Origin: an uncultured Clostridia bacterium
Lineage (GTDB): Bacteria; Bacillota; Clostridia; Oscillospirales; Oscillospiraceae
Length of the DNA stretch: 55,970 nucleotides
Direction: 5' to 3'
Assembly: GCA_946186225.1 (NCBI GenBank)
Contig: CAMHMK010000002.1
Coordinates: 1 to 55,970, forward strand
Made by a program: the position numbers and the translations under genes. A model generated the notes under the pieces. The model made no database searches. It had not been told where the DNA came from and saw only the letters and a program-made list of their open reading frames with translations. Numbering within the stretch: position 1 is the stretch's first letter; every line of letters starts with the position of its first letter. Shown here one piece after another: positions 27,463 to 35,945 of this stretch.

Positions 27463-28584
27463 TCAGTTTTTTTCAAGAATCTTCAAGGCGGGCAGGGCCT
27501 TGCCCTCGTAGTCGAACAGGGCCTGATTGGCCCACTCGTTGCCGCCCGGGCCGGCCTCCCGGACATAGGCCAGACCCGCTGGCGTCGTCCATCCGGATCC
27601 GGGAACCGGGAGCCAGGCGGGCTCCCACCAGATCAGGCCGCGGCCCAGGTCGTGGGGCGTTTGACGGATCGTTTGCCAGAGGTCCCGCAGAAAGGCCGCC
27701 TGACCTCCTGGCGTGATCGGGTACTCTGTGCGGTCGGCCAGACTTGGGCCGACGGCGAGGCCTCGCTTTTGATCGGGACGCAGGCCCTCATAGGCGCTGC
27801 AGTCCTCCAGCGTGAAGGCTGTGGAGGTCTCTGCCACGATCAGGGGCTTGCCCCAGCGCTCGGCCAGCGCATGCAGATTCCCGCGCAGGTCGGCAAGGGT
27901 GCCATGCCAGAACGGGTAGTAGCTCAGGCCAATGCAGTCGAAGTCCGCCCCGCCGTGGGCGGAATACTGCTCGAACCATTCGCGGTAGAGGCTCTGATTG
28001 CCGCCGTTGTCCAGGTGAAGCATCACGGACGCGGTCGGGGCCGTGTCACGGACTGCGCGGACCCCCGCGGATACAAAACGTGTCAGATTCTCCCAGGCCG
28101 GAACCCTGCCCAGCGGCCAGAGCAGGCCGTTGGAGAGCTCGTTCCCCGGTGCGACCAGGTCCGGCAGCAAATCCGCGTCCCGAAGCGCAGTCATGGTACG
28201 GGCAGTGTAGTCGTAGACCGCCTGTTCCAGGCCTTCGACATCAAGGTCCGCCCAGGCCTTCGGCGGGTATTGCTTGCCGGGGTCGGCCCAGAAATCGGAA
28301 TAGTGGAAGTCCAGCATCCACGGCAAGCCCAGGGCCTTTGCCCGGGCTGCCAGGCAGATGGTGGCGGCCAGGTCATTTGTGCCCGCGCCGTAGGCTCTGC
28401 CCAGCTCGTCATAAGGATCGTTCCACAGGCGGAGGCGGATCAGGTTCCAGCCGTGGCGGGAGAGGATCACCGGCGCAGCCTCCGCAGAGTCGCTGCCGAA
28501 ATCGAAGAAGGCTCCGCCGCAGGCCTCGACCTCTTCCAGCGAGGAGAGATCGACGCCGCAGATCAGGGTGTGCTGCAGGTCCAT
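27463..28584 (-). CDS. Cytoplasmic GH53 endo-beta-1,4-galactanase
   Basis: A 373-residue GH53 enzyme without a signal peptide. The barrel start (GVDLSSLEEVEACGG), RLRLWNDPYDELGRAYGAG, DFHYSDFWADPGKQ, the acid/base Glu in VAPGNELSNG and the nucleophile Glu in LIVAETSTAF are all present. It would cut imported beta-1,4-galactooligosaccharides. I chose ATG at 28584 behind AGGTGG; a GTG three codons earlier is an alternative. It is the last gene of the galactanase operon. Having one secreted and one internal GH53 divides polymer and oligomer cleavage between compartments. Confidence 0.87.
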   Translation of the reverse strand: MDLQHTLICGVDLSSLEEVEACGGAFFDFGSDSAEAAPVILSRHGWNLIRLRLWNDPYDELGRAYGAGTNDLAATICLAARAKALGLPWMLDFHYSDFWADPGKQYPPKAWADLDVEGLEQAVYDYTARTMTALRDADLLPDLVAPGNELSNGLLWPLGRVPAWENLTRFVSAGVRAVRDTAPTASVMLHLDNGGNQSLYREWFEQYSAHGGADFDCIGLSYYPFWHGTLADLRGNLHALAERWGKPLIVAETSTAFTLEDCSAYEGLRPDQKRGLAVGPSLADRTEYPITPGGQAAFLRDLWQTIRQTPHDLGRGLIWWEPAWLPVPGSGWTTPAGLAYVREAGPGGNEWANQALFDYEGKALPALKILEKN

Positions 28585-28593
28585 CCCGGCCAC

Positions 28594-28812
28594 CTATTGC
28601 TCGTCCTCGAAGGTGAAGCGCCTGAACATCGCACCGTAGCGGAATCGGGCCATCTCGTTCTTCTCCAGGACCTCGGCTTCGTTGCCGCGGAACTGGCAGC
28701 GGAGACAGTAGAATTCATCCTTTTCCCTGTCATAGAACAGATCCATATCGATGTCCCGCATAAAGCAGGACGGGCAGCGGTAGTTTAGTCTGCCCTTTCC
28801 AGCCTGAGCCAT
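28594..28812 (-). CDS. Small zinc-ribbon protein, unknown
   Basis: A 72-residue protein with two CxxC pairs (CPSC and CLRC, about 23 residues apart), probably one zinc ribbon, followed by a charged helix (NEAEVLEKNEMARFRYG). A strong AAAGGAGGT ribosome site lies 10 bases before ATG 28812. The gene overlaps the end of the preceding enzyme gene by 28 bases and precedes the GH53 gene by 9 bases. It is therefore a real, co-translated member of the galactan operon, with unknown role. Confidence 0.7.
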   Translation of the reverse strand: MAQAGKGRLNYRCPSCFMRDIDMDLFYDREKDEFYCLRCQFRGNEAEVLEKNEMARFRYGAMFRRFTFEDEQ

Positions 28813-30623
28813 GTGGTAAAGACCTCCTTTTCTGCGCATTCGCGCTCATAACCGAGGGTAAACATCGGGCTGAATGCATAGCCCTCGCGAACAAAGCCGA
28901 CGCGTTCGCCATCCGCCCGCAGGGTAATGCGGGTGCGGATCGGCGGCAGGGTGCAGGAGACAGACTCGGCATTTGCAGCGCTCGCCTCCCGGCATTCATA
29001 GTGATAGGGAATGACGGTGCTCTCCTCCCCTGCTTCCACACGCAAGGTCAGGGACGTCATATCCTCGGGGTATTCGGTGGTGCCATAGGACGCGGTGATG
29101 TATTCGCGGATCGTCACGGTTTCGTTCGGGTCGGACATAGAGAGGATCCGTCGCTCATAGCGGATCTCGCCGCTGCCCTCGGGGAAGGTGACAACGGTCT
29201 GGAGCCGGACGGTCAGGCCGCCCTCGAAGGCGATCTCCACCGGGTCCAGGGTCAAACGGCGTTCCCCGCCCTCGTGGGTGAAATGGGCCTTTGTGCGGCA
29301 GAGACAGAGGTCCACCTCTTCCCCATTCCAGCACACCTTGGCCGAGCGGACCGTGCCCTCGCCCGCATAGTGAGTAAAGTAGCCTGCGCGGTACTTCTCC
29401 TGAATCAGATAGGGATAGGAGGCATTCTGAACGTGGGGGGTGCCGATACCGACCGGCCATTCCAACTTGGCGGCATAGGGACGCAGGTCCACAATGGCGC
29501 CGCCCTGGTCCATGTTGACGCAGGCACGGAGCCAGGGGTCGCAATACCAGAAGAGCTGCTTGTCAGAGCCGTAGAGGATGTCCCGCCAGAGCGCACACTC
29601 CGGGGTGGAGTAGGACTTCTCAGCGCGGTATCGGTCCGCCAGCTCGGACATCGTCAGGTCCTCCAGTCTGCCCTCCCGCTTGAGCTTGCCATAGTAGGCG
29701 CAGCCGTCCTCGTAGGACTTGAGCAGAAGCGCATAGGGCTGCTCCCAGCGGCCCATCTTATTCATCCAGCCGGGGCCGACAAACATCATGTTGTAGGCCC
29801 AGCCGTCGTTGTATCGTGCCAGACTGCGGTATTGGTCGATCAGGTTGTAAAGGTAAGGATATTCCCAGGTCTTTGTGTCGTAGATCATCCCGCGCAGGAC
29901 ATTCTGGGGGTGTGTGCCGAAGTTGGACCCGTTGCCGTCATAGCAGGCCAGCAGATCCCGGCTCAGGTGCGGGATGGCGACAATGCCGCTGTCCTCGGCT
30001 TCGTTGGCGGCCGGCGCGTGGGTGTTGGCCTTGGAGGGAATCCAAGGCGCCCAGGGACCGCCATCGAGGAAGGTATACCAGGAGTTGTTGCAGGTGTGGT
30101 AGGCCTTGGGTCCCTCCTCCCAGCAGGTAGCGACGGCACACTTCACGGTGGGGTACTCGGCCTTGATGTAGTTGATCAGATCAGCGTCCATATAATAGGA
30201 GCCGGTGGATTCGGGATAGAAGCCGAAGCAGTCGTGGAACTTTTCAAATACATCCCGGACGATGCGGCGCTTGTCCTCCATCGAAAACATCCAGATGCAG
30301 AAGTCCTTGGTCTTGTATTTCTCGCGAAATTGCTCGCAGGGCAGGCCAAGGAGGGTCAGGCCGATCTCGTCGCCGAATTCGGCGTGATGTGCCTTGGCAA
30401 GCACCACGGCCTCGGCATTGAAGAGGCTGGCATAGGTCATCTGGATTGTGGCTTTCAGGCCGTTTTTGTGGGCGACAGCCTGTTGGGTCTTGAAAATATC
30501 CAGGCTTTCGTTGAGCAGAGCCTCACGGCCGAGGTTTTCCTCCTTGCCGTGGCCTGTGACCTTTTCCGCGTATTCCGGCACCATCTCGGGCCGGTGAATC
30601 AGGTTCAATAACAGCTTATTCAT
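28785..30623 (-). CDS. Unassigned putative carbohydrate-active enzyme in galactan operon
   Basis: A 612-residue soluble protein without a signal peptide. The N-terminal 350 residues alternate beta/alpha elements like a deacetylase or GH38/57-type barrel. They contain conserved-looking acidic and aromatic patches (STGSYYMDADLINYI, CWEEGPKAYHTCNNSWY, AIPHLSRDLLA). The C-terminal 230 residues are beta-rich, suggesting a beta-sandwich. I do not recognise the family. It sits between the two GH53 genes, and no beta-galactosidase (GH2, GH35, GH42) occurs in the locus. It could therefore be the enzyme that releases galactose from short galactosides; this is inference. ATG at 30623 follows ACGGAGAAT. 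Confidence 0.6.
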   Translation of the reverse strand: MNKLLLNLIHRPEMVPEYAEKVTGHGKEENLGREALLNESLDIFKTQQAVAHKNGLKATIQMTYASLFNAEAVVLAKAHHAEFGDEIGLTLLGLPCEQFREKYKTKDFCIWMFSMEDKRRIVRDVFEKFHDCFGFYPESTGSYYMDADLINYIKAEYPTVKCAVATCWEEGPKAYHTCNNSWYTFLDGGPWAPWIPSKANTHAPAANEAEDSGIVAIPHLSRDLLACYDGNGSNFGTHPQNVLRGMIYDTKTWEYPYLYNLIDQYRSLARYNDGWAYNMMFVGPGWMNKMGRWEQPYALLLKSYEDGCAYYGKLKREGRLEDLTMSELADRYRAEKSYSTPECALWRDILYGSDKQLFWYCDPWLRACVNMDQGGAIVDLRPYAAKLEWPVGIGTPHVQNASYPYLIQEKYRAGYFTHYAGEGTVRSAKVCWNGEEVDLCLCRTKAHFTHEGGERRLTLDPVEIAFEGGLTVRLQTVVTFPEGSGEIRYERRILSMSDPNETVTIREYITASYGTTEYPEDMTSLTLRVEAGEESTVIPYHYECREASAANAESVSCTLPPIRTRITLRADGERVGFVREGYAFSPMFTLGYERECAEKEVFTTWLRLERAD

Positions 30624-30654
30624 TGTATTCTCCGTTTTCTCGTGAGGATGGACC

Positions 30655-32610
30655 TCAGCGAAGGCTGAGGCTGGCGTCATCGATCTTGCCCCACGCACCG
30701 GCGTTGGGGGCCTTGACATAGATGCCGACGGTCATGGTCTGGCCGGCCTCATAGGCGACGCCGCTGACCGTGCCGGGGTGCCATTCGTTCCAGGCTGTGA
30801 TCTCCATTGGGGCAGTGTCGACAATCGTCCCATCGATTTTCACATAGGCATAGACCTCGGCTGCGCCGCAATCGCCGCCCATGATGTAGATCGTGAAATC
30901 GTAGGTTCCGGTCTCCAGTCCCTCCGGCGTCTGCTCGAGGGTGAACTCGACCTTGTCGGCGGTTTCGCTCCAGAAATGCCAGTGCCATTCACCGGTGCGG
31001 GAGTCGCCGGCCTTCTGCTCCGGGAACAGGTCCGGACAGCCGCCCAGGTTTTCAACCACCCAGGGAGTGCCCACACCGTCCTCGAAGGAGGGGTTGGAGA
31101 GCAGGTTCACGTTCTCAACCGTCAGATGCAGTCTGGCGGTCTGGCCCTCGGCCGTGCCGCTGATCTCATAATCCCCGGGCAACTGCAGCTCACTGAGGTC
31201 CGCATCCCAGGTGACGGGGACGGTCTTTCGGCTGCCATCGGTCAAAACAGCCTCCGCAGTCTCGGGGAGGACGACAGGCTCGCCCACCGTCAGGCGCAGG
31301 GAGGCGTCCGCAATGCGCTCGACGCGTAGCTCGGTCTCGTTGCCCCAGCGGATCAGGTTGAATGCCTTGAGGCCCTCCATAACGTGGCCCTTGGAGTCGA
31401 AGAAGGACTGATTATCCACAGCGCAGCCTCCGTACCACTTACCGGCGTCGTCCGGGTCATATTCCGCCGCGTAGGAGGAGGCCCAGCCGGAGCCGTATTT
31501 CTCCCAAAGGGCCTGATTCTCCTCTCTGGACGCGCCGCCAACGGAGATCCAGGTTCCCTCCCAATAGCAGACGCCGATGCCGCCAGCATCCGCCACGGCC
31601 TGGGTCACGGCCCGCAGGCTGTTGACCTGTCCCTGCTGCGTATAGGGATAGGGCTGGTCGACACTGCTCTCATCGGAGATCGTATTGCCGGAGAAATCGG
31701 AATCCTCGCCCGTCCAGGCGTAGGAGGTCTCCAGAACCATCACCTGCTTGCCGAAATTCAGGCGGATCTTCTTGAGACTGTCGGTCAGGTTTTCCAGACT
31801 TCCGTGCCAGTAGGGATAGTAGGAGGAGCCGAAGACGTCATAGTCCAGGCCGTTGTCCCGCAGCGCGCGGGCATAGTCCGGATAGACGCCGTTTTCCGGG
31901 TTGGCAAAGTGGACCGCCACCTTGGCCTCCGGGAAGACCTCCCGGACGGCCTTGGAGCCGGCGGACATCAGACGAACGACATTCGGCCAGGTGGTTTCGC
32001 CGCACATTGCGCCGTTGGTCTCGTTGCCCACCTGGACCATGCCCACGTTCACACCCGCCTGCTTCAGCTTCTGCAGACTCTCCCGGGTGAACTGCTCCAA
32101 GGCGGAAGCCTTGGCATCCAGATCCATATCCTTCCAGGCCTTCGGGACCATCTGCTTGCCGGGGTCCGCCCAGAAGTCGGAATAGTGGAAGTCCACCAGC
32201 AGCTTCATGCCGTATTTGGTTGCGCGGCGTCCGATCTCCAGCGCGGTGTCAATGTTGCAGTTGCCGCCGCCATAGCCGTGGCCATCCGCATCAAAGGGGT
32301 CGTTCCAGACGCGTACGCGGATATAGTTGACGCCGCTTTGAGCCAGTATTCTAAAGACGTCAGTCTCAGCACCGTCGAAATCGTAATACTTGACGCCGCT
32401 GGCCTCTAAGGACGGAACCTGGGAGGCATCCATGCCGAAGATAAAATCCTCGGGAAGTCCTTCGACGGCTTTGATATAGAGGCTGCAGCCCTCCAGCTTC
32501 GCCTTCGGGGCGACGTCCTCCACCTGTATGGTGGTGTTATCGCTGCCGCAGGCGCTCAGAAGGCTCAACGCCAGGAAAAGCACTAGAATACGCGCAAGCT
32601 TGGTTCGCAT
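30655..32610 (-). CDS. Secreted lipoprotein GH53 galactanase with Ig-like and CBM61-like domains
   Basis: A 651-residue exported enzyme. A signal peptide with lipobox LSAC (C21) anchors it outside the membrane. The GH53 domain (about 55-430) carries the acid/base Glu E197 in VQVGNETNG and the nucleophile E294 in VLETSYAW. Next comes a BIG4-type Ig-like domain (about 440-505; PVTWDADLSELQLPGDYEISG). The C-terminal 140 residues look like CBM61, a beta-1,4-galactan binder found behind GH53 in other bacteria. The enzyme would cut pectic galactan at the cell surface. It heads the four-gene operon opposite the AraC regulator. Confidence 0.88.
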   Translation of the reverse strand: MRTKLARILVLFLALSLLSACGSDNTTIQVEDVAPKAKLEGCSLYIKAVEGLPEDFIFGMDASQVPSLEASGVKYYDFDGAETDVFRILAQSGVNYIRVRVWNDPFDADGHGYGGGNCNIDTALEIGRRATKYGMKLLVDFHYSDFWADPGKQMVPKAWKDMDLDAKASALEQFTRESLQKLKQAGVNVGMVQVGNETNGAMCGETTWPNVVRLMSAGSKAVREVFPEAKVAVHFANPENGVYPDYARALRDNGLDYDVFGSSYYPYWHGSLENLTDSLKKIRLNFGKQVMVLETSYAWTGEDSDFSGNTISDESSVDQPYPYTQQGQVNSLRAVTQAVADAGGIGVCYWEGTWISVGGASREENQALWEKYGSGWASSYAAEYDPDDAGKWYGGCAVDNQSFFDSKGHVMEGLKAFNLIRWGNETELRVERIADASLRLTVGEPVVLPETAEAVLTDGSRKTVPVTWDADLSELQLPGDYEISGTAEGQTARLHLTVENVNLLSNPSFEDGVGTPWVVENLGGCPDLFPEQKAGDSRTGEWHWHFWSETADKVEFTLEQTPEGLETGTYDFTIYIMGGDCGAAEVYAYVKIDGTIVDTAPMEITAWNEWHPGTVSGVAYEAGQTMTVGIYVKAPNAGAWGKIDDASLSLR

Positions 32611-32673
32611 GATCCGATCCCTCTCTTTTGGATGATTTCAGCTCCATTGTAGCGAGGATCGCAGAGAAAAACA

Positions 32674-32702
32674 ATAACATATTTCGACTTGGCTGGCAGC
32701 AA
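32674..32702 (-). promoter_or_regulatory. Probable promoter of the galactanase operon
   Basis: TTGCTG (32697-32702) and TGTTAT (32674-32679) on the minus strand are 17 bases apart. The match is moderate, as expected for an activator-dependent promoter next to a divergent AraC gene. Confidence 0.45.
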
Positions 32703-32781
32703 TTCTTATCATATTTAATTCTTTATCGGAATCTTCTTTTCTTTTACAAAGAAATATGCTATATTACGGTGTGGAAGGGAG

Positions 32782-33858
32782 ATGATTGCGACGGGACACC
32801 GATTTTACACAGACACAGCAAAATATCCGGCTCTGGAGCAGCTGCTGCGGACCAGGGAGCTGAAGGGCTCCGACAACTACTATCACGAGGTGCTGACTCC
32901 CTTTCAGATCACGCTGATGTCCATCTGCGCGGCCGACCCAAGCAGAAATCGGCTCTCCATCTACGCACCTGGCGCCTGGGTCAGCCTTCCCCCGATGCCG
33001 CCGGAGCTCACGGACGGACTGCCGGGGATGCACCACCACAACTGCTATGAGTTTACCTACATCCTCGAGGGAAGTCTGTACCAGCTCGTCAACGGCAAGC
33101 GCTTTTACTATCCGGCCGGAAGCTGCTGTCTGATGAATCGCCACACGCTTCACGCGGAGGAGGATGCAACTGACTACTGCTGCCTCTTCCTCTCGCTTGG
33201 GCCGGAATTCGTGGAGCGGCTGAAGGGCGCCGGCCACGGTTTTCTCTTTCCGGAGGAGCAGCAGGGGCAGGAAAACGAGATCCTGCGCTTTTTGGGAAGC
33301 GGACGCGGCGAGGCCATACAGCGGGACTTTCTGGACATCGTCCCCCGCATCTCCCAGGCCGAGCAGGAGCAGTCGATCCATCGGCTCTTTGCGCAGATGC
33401 TGGAAACCCTGATCGATCCGCCGCATGGCGCAACCTATCAGCTTCTTGCGCTGACCAGCCGTCTGATCGCCGTACTGGGAGACGAGAGCAGGTATCATCT
33501 TTCCCACGTGACAGCGGAAACGGCGGTTGAGGACCTGCTGATGTCCCGCATCGACCGTATTCTGAGTCTGCGCCGGGGCCGCATTACCAACCACGAGCTG
33601 GCAGAGCTGCTGCACTACAACGGCTCCTATCTCGGACGGATCGTAAAAAAGCACAGCGGCAAAAGTCTTTTCGCCTACAGCATGGAGTTCTCGATGGACT
33701 ATGCCGGCGAGCTGCTGCGAAAAACGGAGCTGCCCGCAACGGCGATCGCCGCTGAGCTGTGCTTCACGAACGTATCGCACTTCTATCGCCTGTTCCGGTC
33801 GCATTGGGGCATGACGCCCCACGAGTATCGACTGGCCTGTAAAAGCTCTCATGCATAG
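32782..33858 (+). CDS. AraC-family regulator of galactan use
   Basis: A 358-residue regulator. The N-terminal half includes a cupin-like sensor (HHHNCYEFTYILEGSLYQLVNGKRFYYPAGSCCLMNRHTLH). The C-terminal 100 residues contain both AraC helix-turn-helices (HELAELLHYNGSYLGRIVKKHSGKS and ATAIAAELCFTNVSHFYRLFRSHWGMTPHEYR). It is divergent from the GH53 operon and convergent with the ABC importer genes, so it probably activates both in response to a galacto-oligosaccharide. The ribosome site GGAAGGGAG lies unusually close to the ATG, which suggests weak translation or a later start. Confidence 0.82.
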   Translation: MIATGHRFYTDTAKYPALEQLLRTRELKGSDNYYHEVLTPFQITLMSICAADPSRNRLSIYAPGAWVSLPPMPPELTDGLPGMHHHNCYEFTYILEGSLYQLVNGKRFYYPAGSCCLMNRHTLHAEEDATDYCCLFLSLGPEFVERLKGAGHGFLFPEEQQGQENEILRFLGSGRGEAIQRDFLDIVPRISQAEQEQSIHRLFAQMLETLIDPPHGATYQLLALTSRLIAVLGDESRYHLSHVTAETAVEDLLMSRIDRILSLRRGRITNHELAELLHYNGSYLGRIVKKHSGKSLFAYSMEFSMDYAGELLRKTELPATAIAAELCFTNVSHFYRLFRSHWGMTPHEYRLACKSSHA

Positions 33859-33862
33859 GTGT

Positions 33863-33907
33863 GTAAAAAAGGATGCGCTGCAGCGAATGCAGCGCATCCT
33901 TTTTTAC
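33863..33907. terminator. Bidirectional terminator between araC and the ABC ATPase
   Basis: A perfect 20-bp stem GTAAAAAAGGATGCGCTGCA (33863-33882) and its complement (33888-33907) close a GCGAA loop. The arms end in A- and T-runs, so it works in both directions. Confidence 0.92.
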
Positions 33908-33915
33908 AACAGAGC

Positions 33916-35031
33916 TCAGTCGCAGAGCAGGTTCTTTTCGGTCTTGGGATCGAAGAAGTGCATGACCTTGCCCTCGAAGGAGAGGTGGAGCTTCGCGCCG
34001 TAGGCCAGGTTCTCACGGTCGGCACGACTGAGGTTGACGGTGGGGGTACGAACGATCAGGCGGGTCTCATCCTCGGTGTAGACGTGCAGATGGAGCTCGG
34101 AGCCCATCATTTCATTGACCTCGAGGGTGACAGGGATGCCCTGATCGGACAGGCTGACATGCTCGGGACGGAAGCCCAGGAGGATCTCGCCGGCAGGGAC
34201 GTTCTTTGCGCGGAGAGTATCGCCCTTCTCGCCGTCCACCTCGATCTTCACGCCGAAGGGGGTGACGAAGTAGCGGTTGCCCTCACGGATCAGATTCGTC
34301 TTGACGATGTTCATCTTCGGCGCGCCGATGAATTCGGCCACAAAGAGGTTGGCGGGCATATCGAAGCACTCGGCGGGGGTGCCGACCTGCATGATAAAGC
34401 CGTCCTTCATGATGACGATCCGATCGGCCAGCGTCATAGCCTCTGTCTGGTCATGGGTGACGTAGATGAAGGTAGTGTCCAGCTTCTTGCGGAGAAGGAT
34501 GATCTCCGCGCGCATCTGGTTGCGGAGCTTGGCGTCCAGGTTGGACAGCGGCTCGTCCATCAGGAAAACCTTGGAATTCCGGACCATGGCGCGGCCGATG
34601 GCAACACGCTGGCGCTGGCCGCCGGACAGGGCGCGGGGCTTCCGCATCAGATACTCGGTAATGCCCAGAATCTCCGCCGCCTTGGTGACCTTGTCATAGA
34701 TCTCGTCCTCGGGGATCTTCTGCAGACGCAGGGAGAAGGCGATGTTGTCATACACCGTCATGTGGGGATAGAGGGCGTAGTTCTGAAAGACCATCGCGAT
34801 ATTGCGGTCCTTCGGCTGGAGGTCATTGACCACCTGGCCGTCGATCTCGATGGTACCGTCGCTGATCTCCTCCAGACCGGCGATCATACGGAGGGTGGTG
34901 GACTTACCGCAGCCGGAGGGGCCGACAAAGACCACAAATTCCTTGTCCTTGATATCCAGGTCGAAGTCGTGAACGGCAACAACCTTGTTATCGTATATCT
35001 TCTTGACTTTCATCATTTTTACACTTGCCAT
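33916..35031 (-). CDS. Sugar ABC transporter ATPase, UgpC/MsmX family
   Basis: A 371-residue ATPase of the MalK/UgpC/MsmX group. Walker A GPSGCGKST, Q-loop QNYALYPHMT, signature LSGGQRQRVAIGRA, Walker B VFLMDEPLSNLD and the switch His in VTHDQTEAM are intact. A C-terminal OB-like regulatory domain (about 240-371) includes GFRPEHVSL. It would power the adjacent permeases, and proteins of this family often serve several sugar importers. It is last in the importer operon, 20 bases after the second permease. Confidence 0.9.
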   Translation of the reverse strand: MASVKMMKVKKIYDNKVVAVHDFDLDIKDKEFVVFVGPSGCGKSTTLRMIAGLEEISDGTIEIDGQVVNDLQPKDRNIAMVFQNYALYPHMTVYDNIAFSLRLQKIPEDEIYDKVTKAAEILGITEYLMRKPRALSGGQRQRVAIGRAMVRNSKVFLMDEPLSNLDAKLRNQMRAEIILLRKKLDTTFIYVTHDQTEAMTLADRIVIMKDGFIMQVGTPAECFDMPANLFVAEFIGAPKMNIVKTNLIREGNRYFVTPFGVKIEVDGEKGDTLRAKNVPAGEILLGFRPEHVSLSDQGIPVTLEVNEMMGSELHLHVYTEDETRLIVRTPTVNLSRADRENLAYGAKLHLSFEGKVMHFFDPKTEKNLLCD

Positions 35032-35051
35032 AATTACAACTCCTTTTCGAT

Positions 35052-35945
35052 TTAGCCCTTGACTGCGCCGCCGGTGACACCCTCGACATAATACCTCTGC
35101 AGGCAGATAAACAGGATGGTCACCGGAATCGCGACCACAACGCCGCCAGCGCAGAAGTAGGTGTAATTATTGAAGATCATCGTGTCGGTTGCCAGCCAGG
35201 ACTGCAGGCCGACGGCTACGTTGAGGGAATCCTGATACATCTGAGAGACATAGCGGGCAAAGACGAAGTCGGCCCAGGGTCCCATAAACGCGGTCAGTGT
35301 GGTGTAGATGACGATCGGCTTCGACAGCGGAAGAATGATCTTGGTCAGAACCTGCGCACGGTTCGCGCCGTCCACACGCGCAGCCTCGTCCAGTGATTTC
35401 GGGATCGTATCAAAGAAGCCCTTGGACACATAATAGCCCATGCCGGAGGAGGCGACGTAGACCAGAAGAAGGCCGGGGACCACGTTTCCGTACTGTCCTG
35501 TCAGGTGGAGGTCATCCAGAACACGGTAAAGGATGATCATGGCAAGCATTCCGGGGAACATGCCAAGAATCAGCATGAAGCGCATCAGGCCCGCGCGCAT
35601 CTTGAAGCGGAAACGGGAGAGGGTGTAGCTCATGCAGAGCACAATAATGGTCTGGAGCACTGCGACGCCCAGCGCCAGAATGAAGGTGTTCAGATACCAC
35701 CTGGGGAAGTTGGTGTGCCAGAGATGAATGTAGTTGTCAATGCCCCACTGTTTCGGCAGCAGATAGGACTCCTGGTGGGTGGATTCGATGCGGAAGGACT
35801 GCAGCACGATAAAGACAAAGGGGATCAGCCAGACGATGCTGATGACGATCAGCAGGACGTAAACAAAGGTGTTGGTGATCCGGGTGCTGGCCTTGAGGCC
35901 CATGTGCTGCTTCATCGCGGCTTGCGGATCAGTATTCTTTCTCAT
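35052..35945 (-). CDS. Sugar ABC transporter permease, MalG type
   Basis: A 297-residue inner permease with six membrane segments. The ATPase-coupling EAA loop reads LDEAARVDGANRAQVLTKIILPLSKP. The C-terminus QRYYVEGVTGGAVKG is typical of MalG/GanQ proteins. It overlaps the larger permease gene by 4 bases. The assignment to galactooligosaccharides comes from context. Confidence 0.9.
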   Translation of the reverse strand: MRKNTDPQAAMKQHMGLKASTRITNTFVYVLLIVISIVWLIPFVFIVLQSFRIESTHQESYLLPKQWGIDNYIHLWHTNFPRWYLNTFILALGVAVLQTIIVLCMSYTLSRFRFKMRAGLMRFMLILGMFPGMLAMIILYRVLDDLHLTGQYGNVVPGLLLVYVASSGMGYYVSKGFFDTIPKSLDEAARVDGANRAQVLTKIILPLSKPIVIYTTLTAFMGPWADFVFARYVSQMYQDSLNVAVGLQSWLATDTMIFNNYTYFCAGGVVVAIPVTILFICLQRYYVEGVTGGAVKG

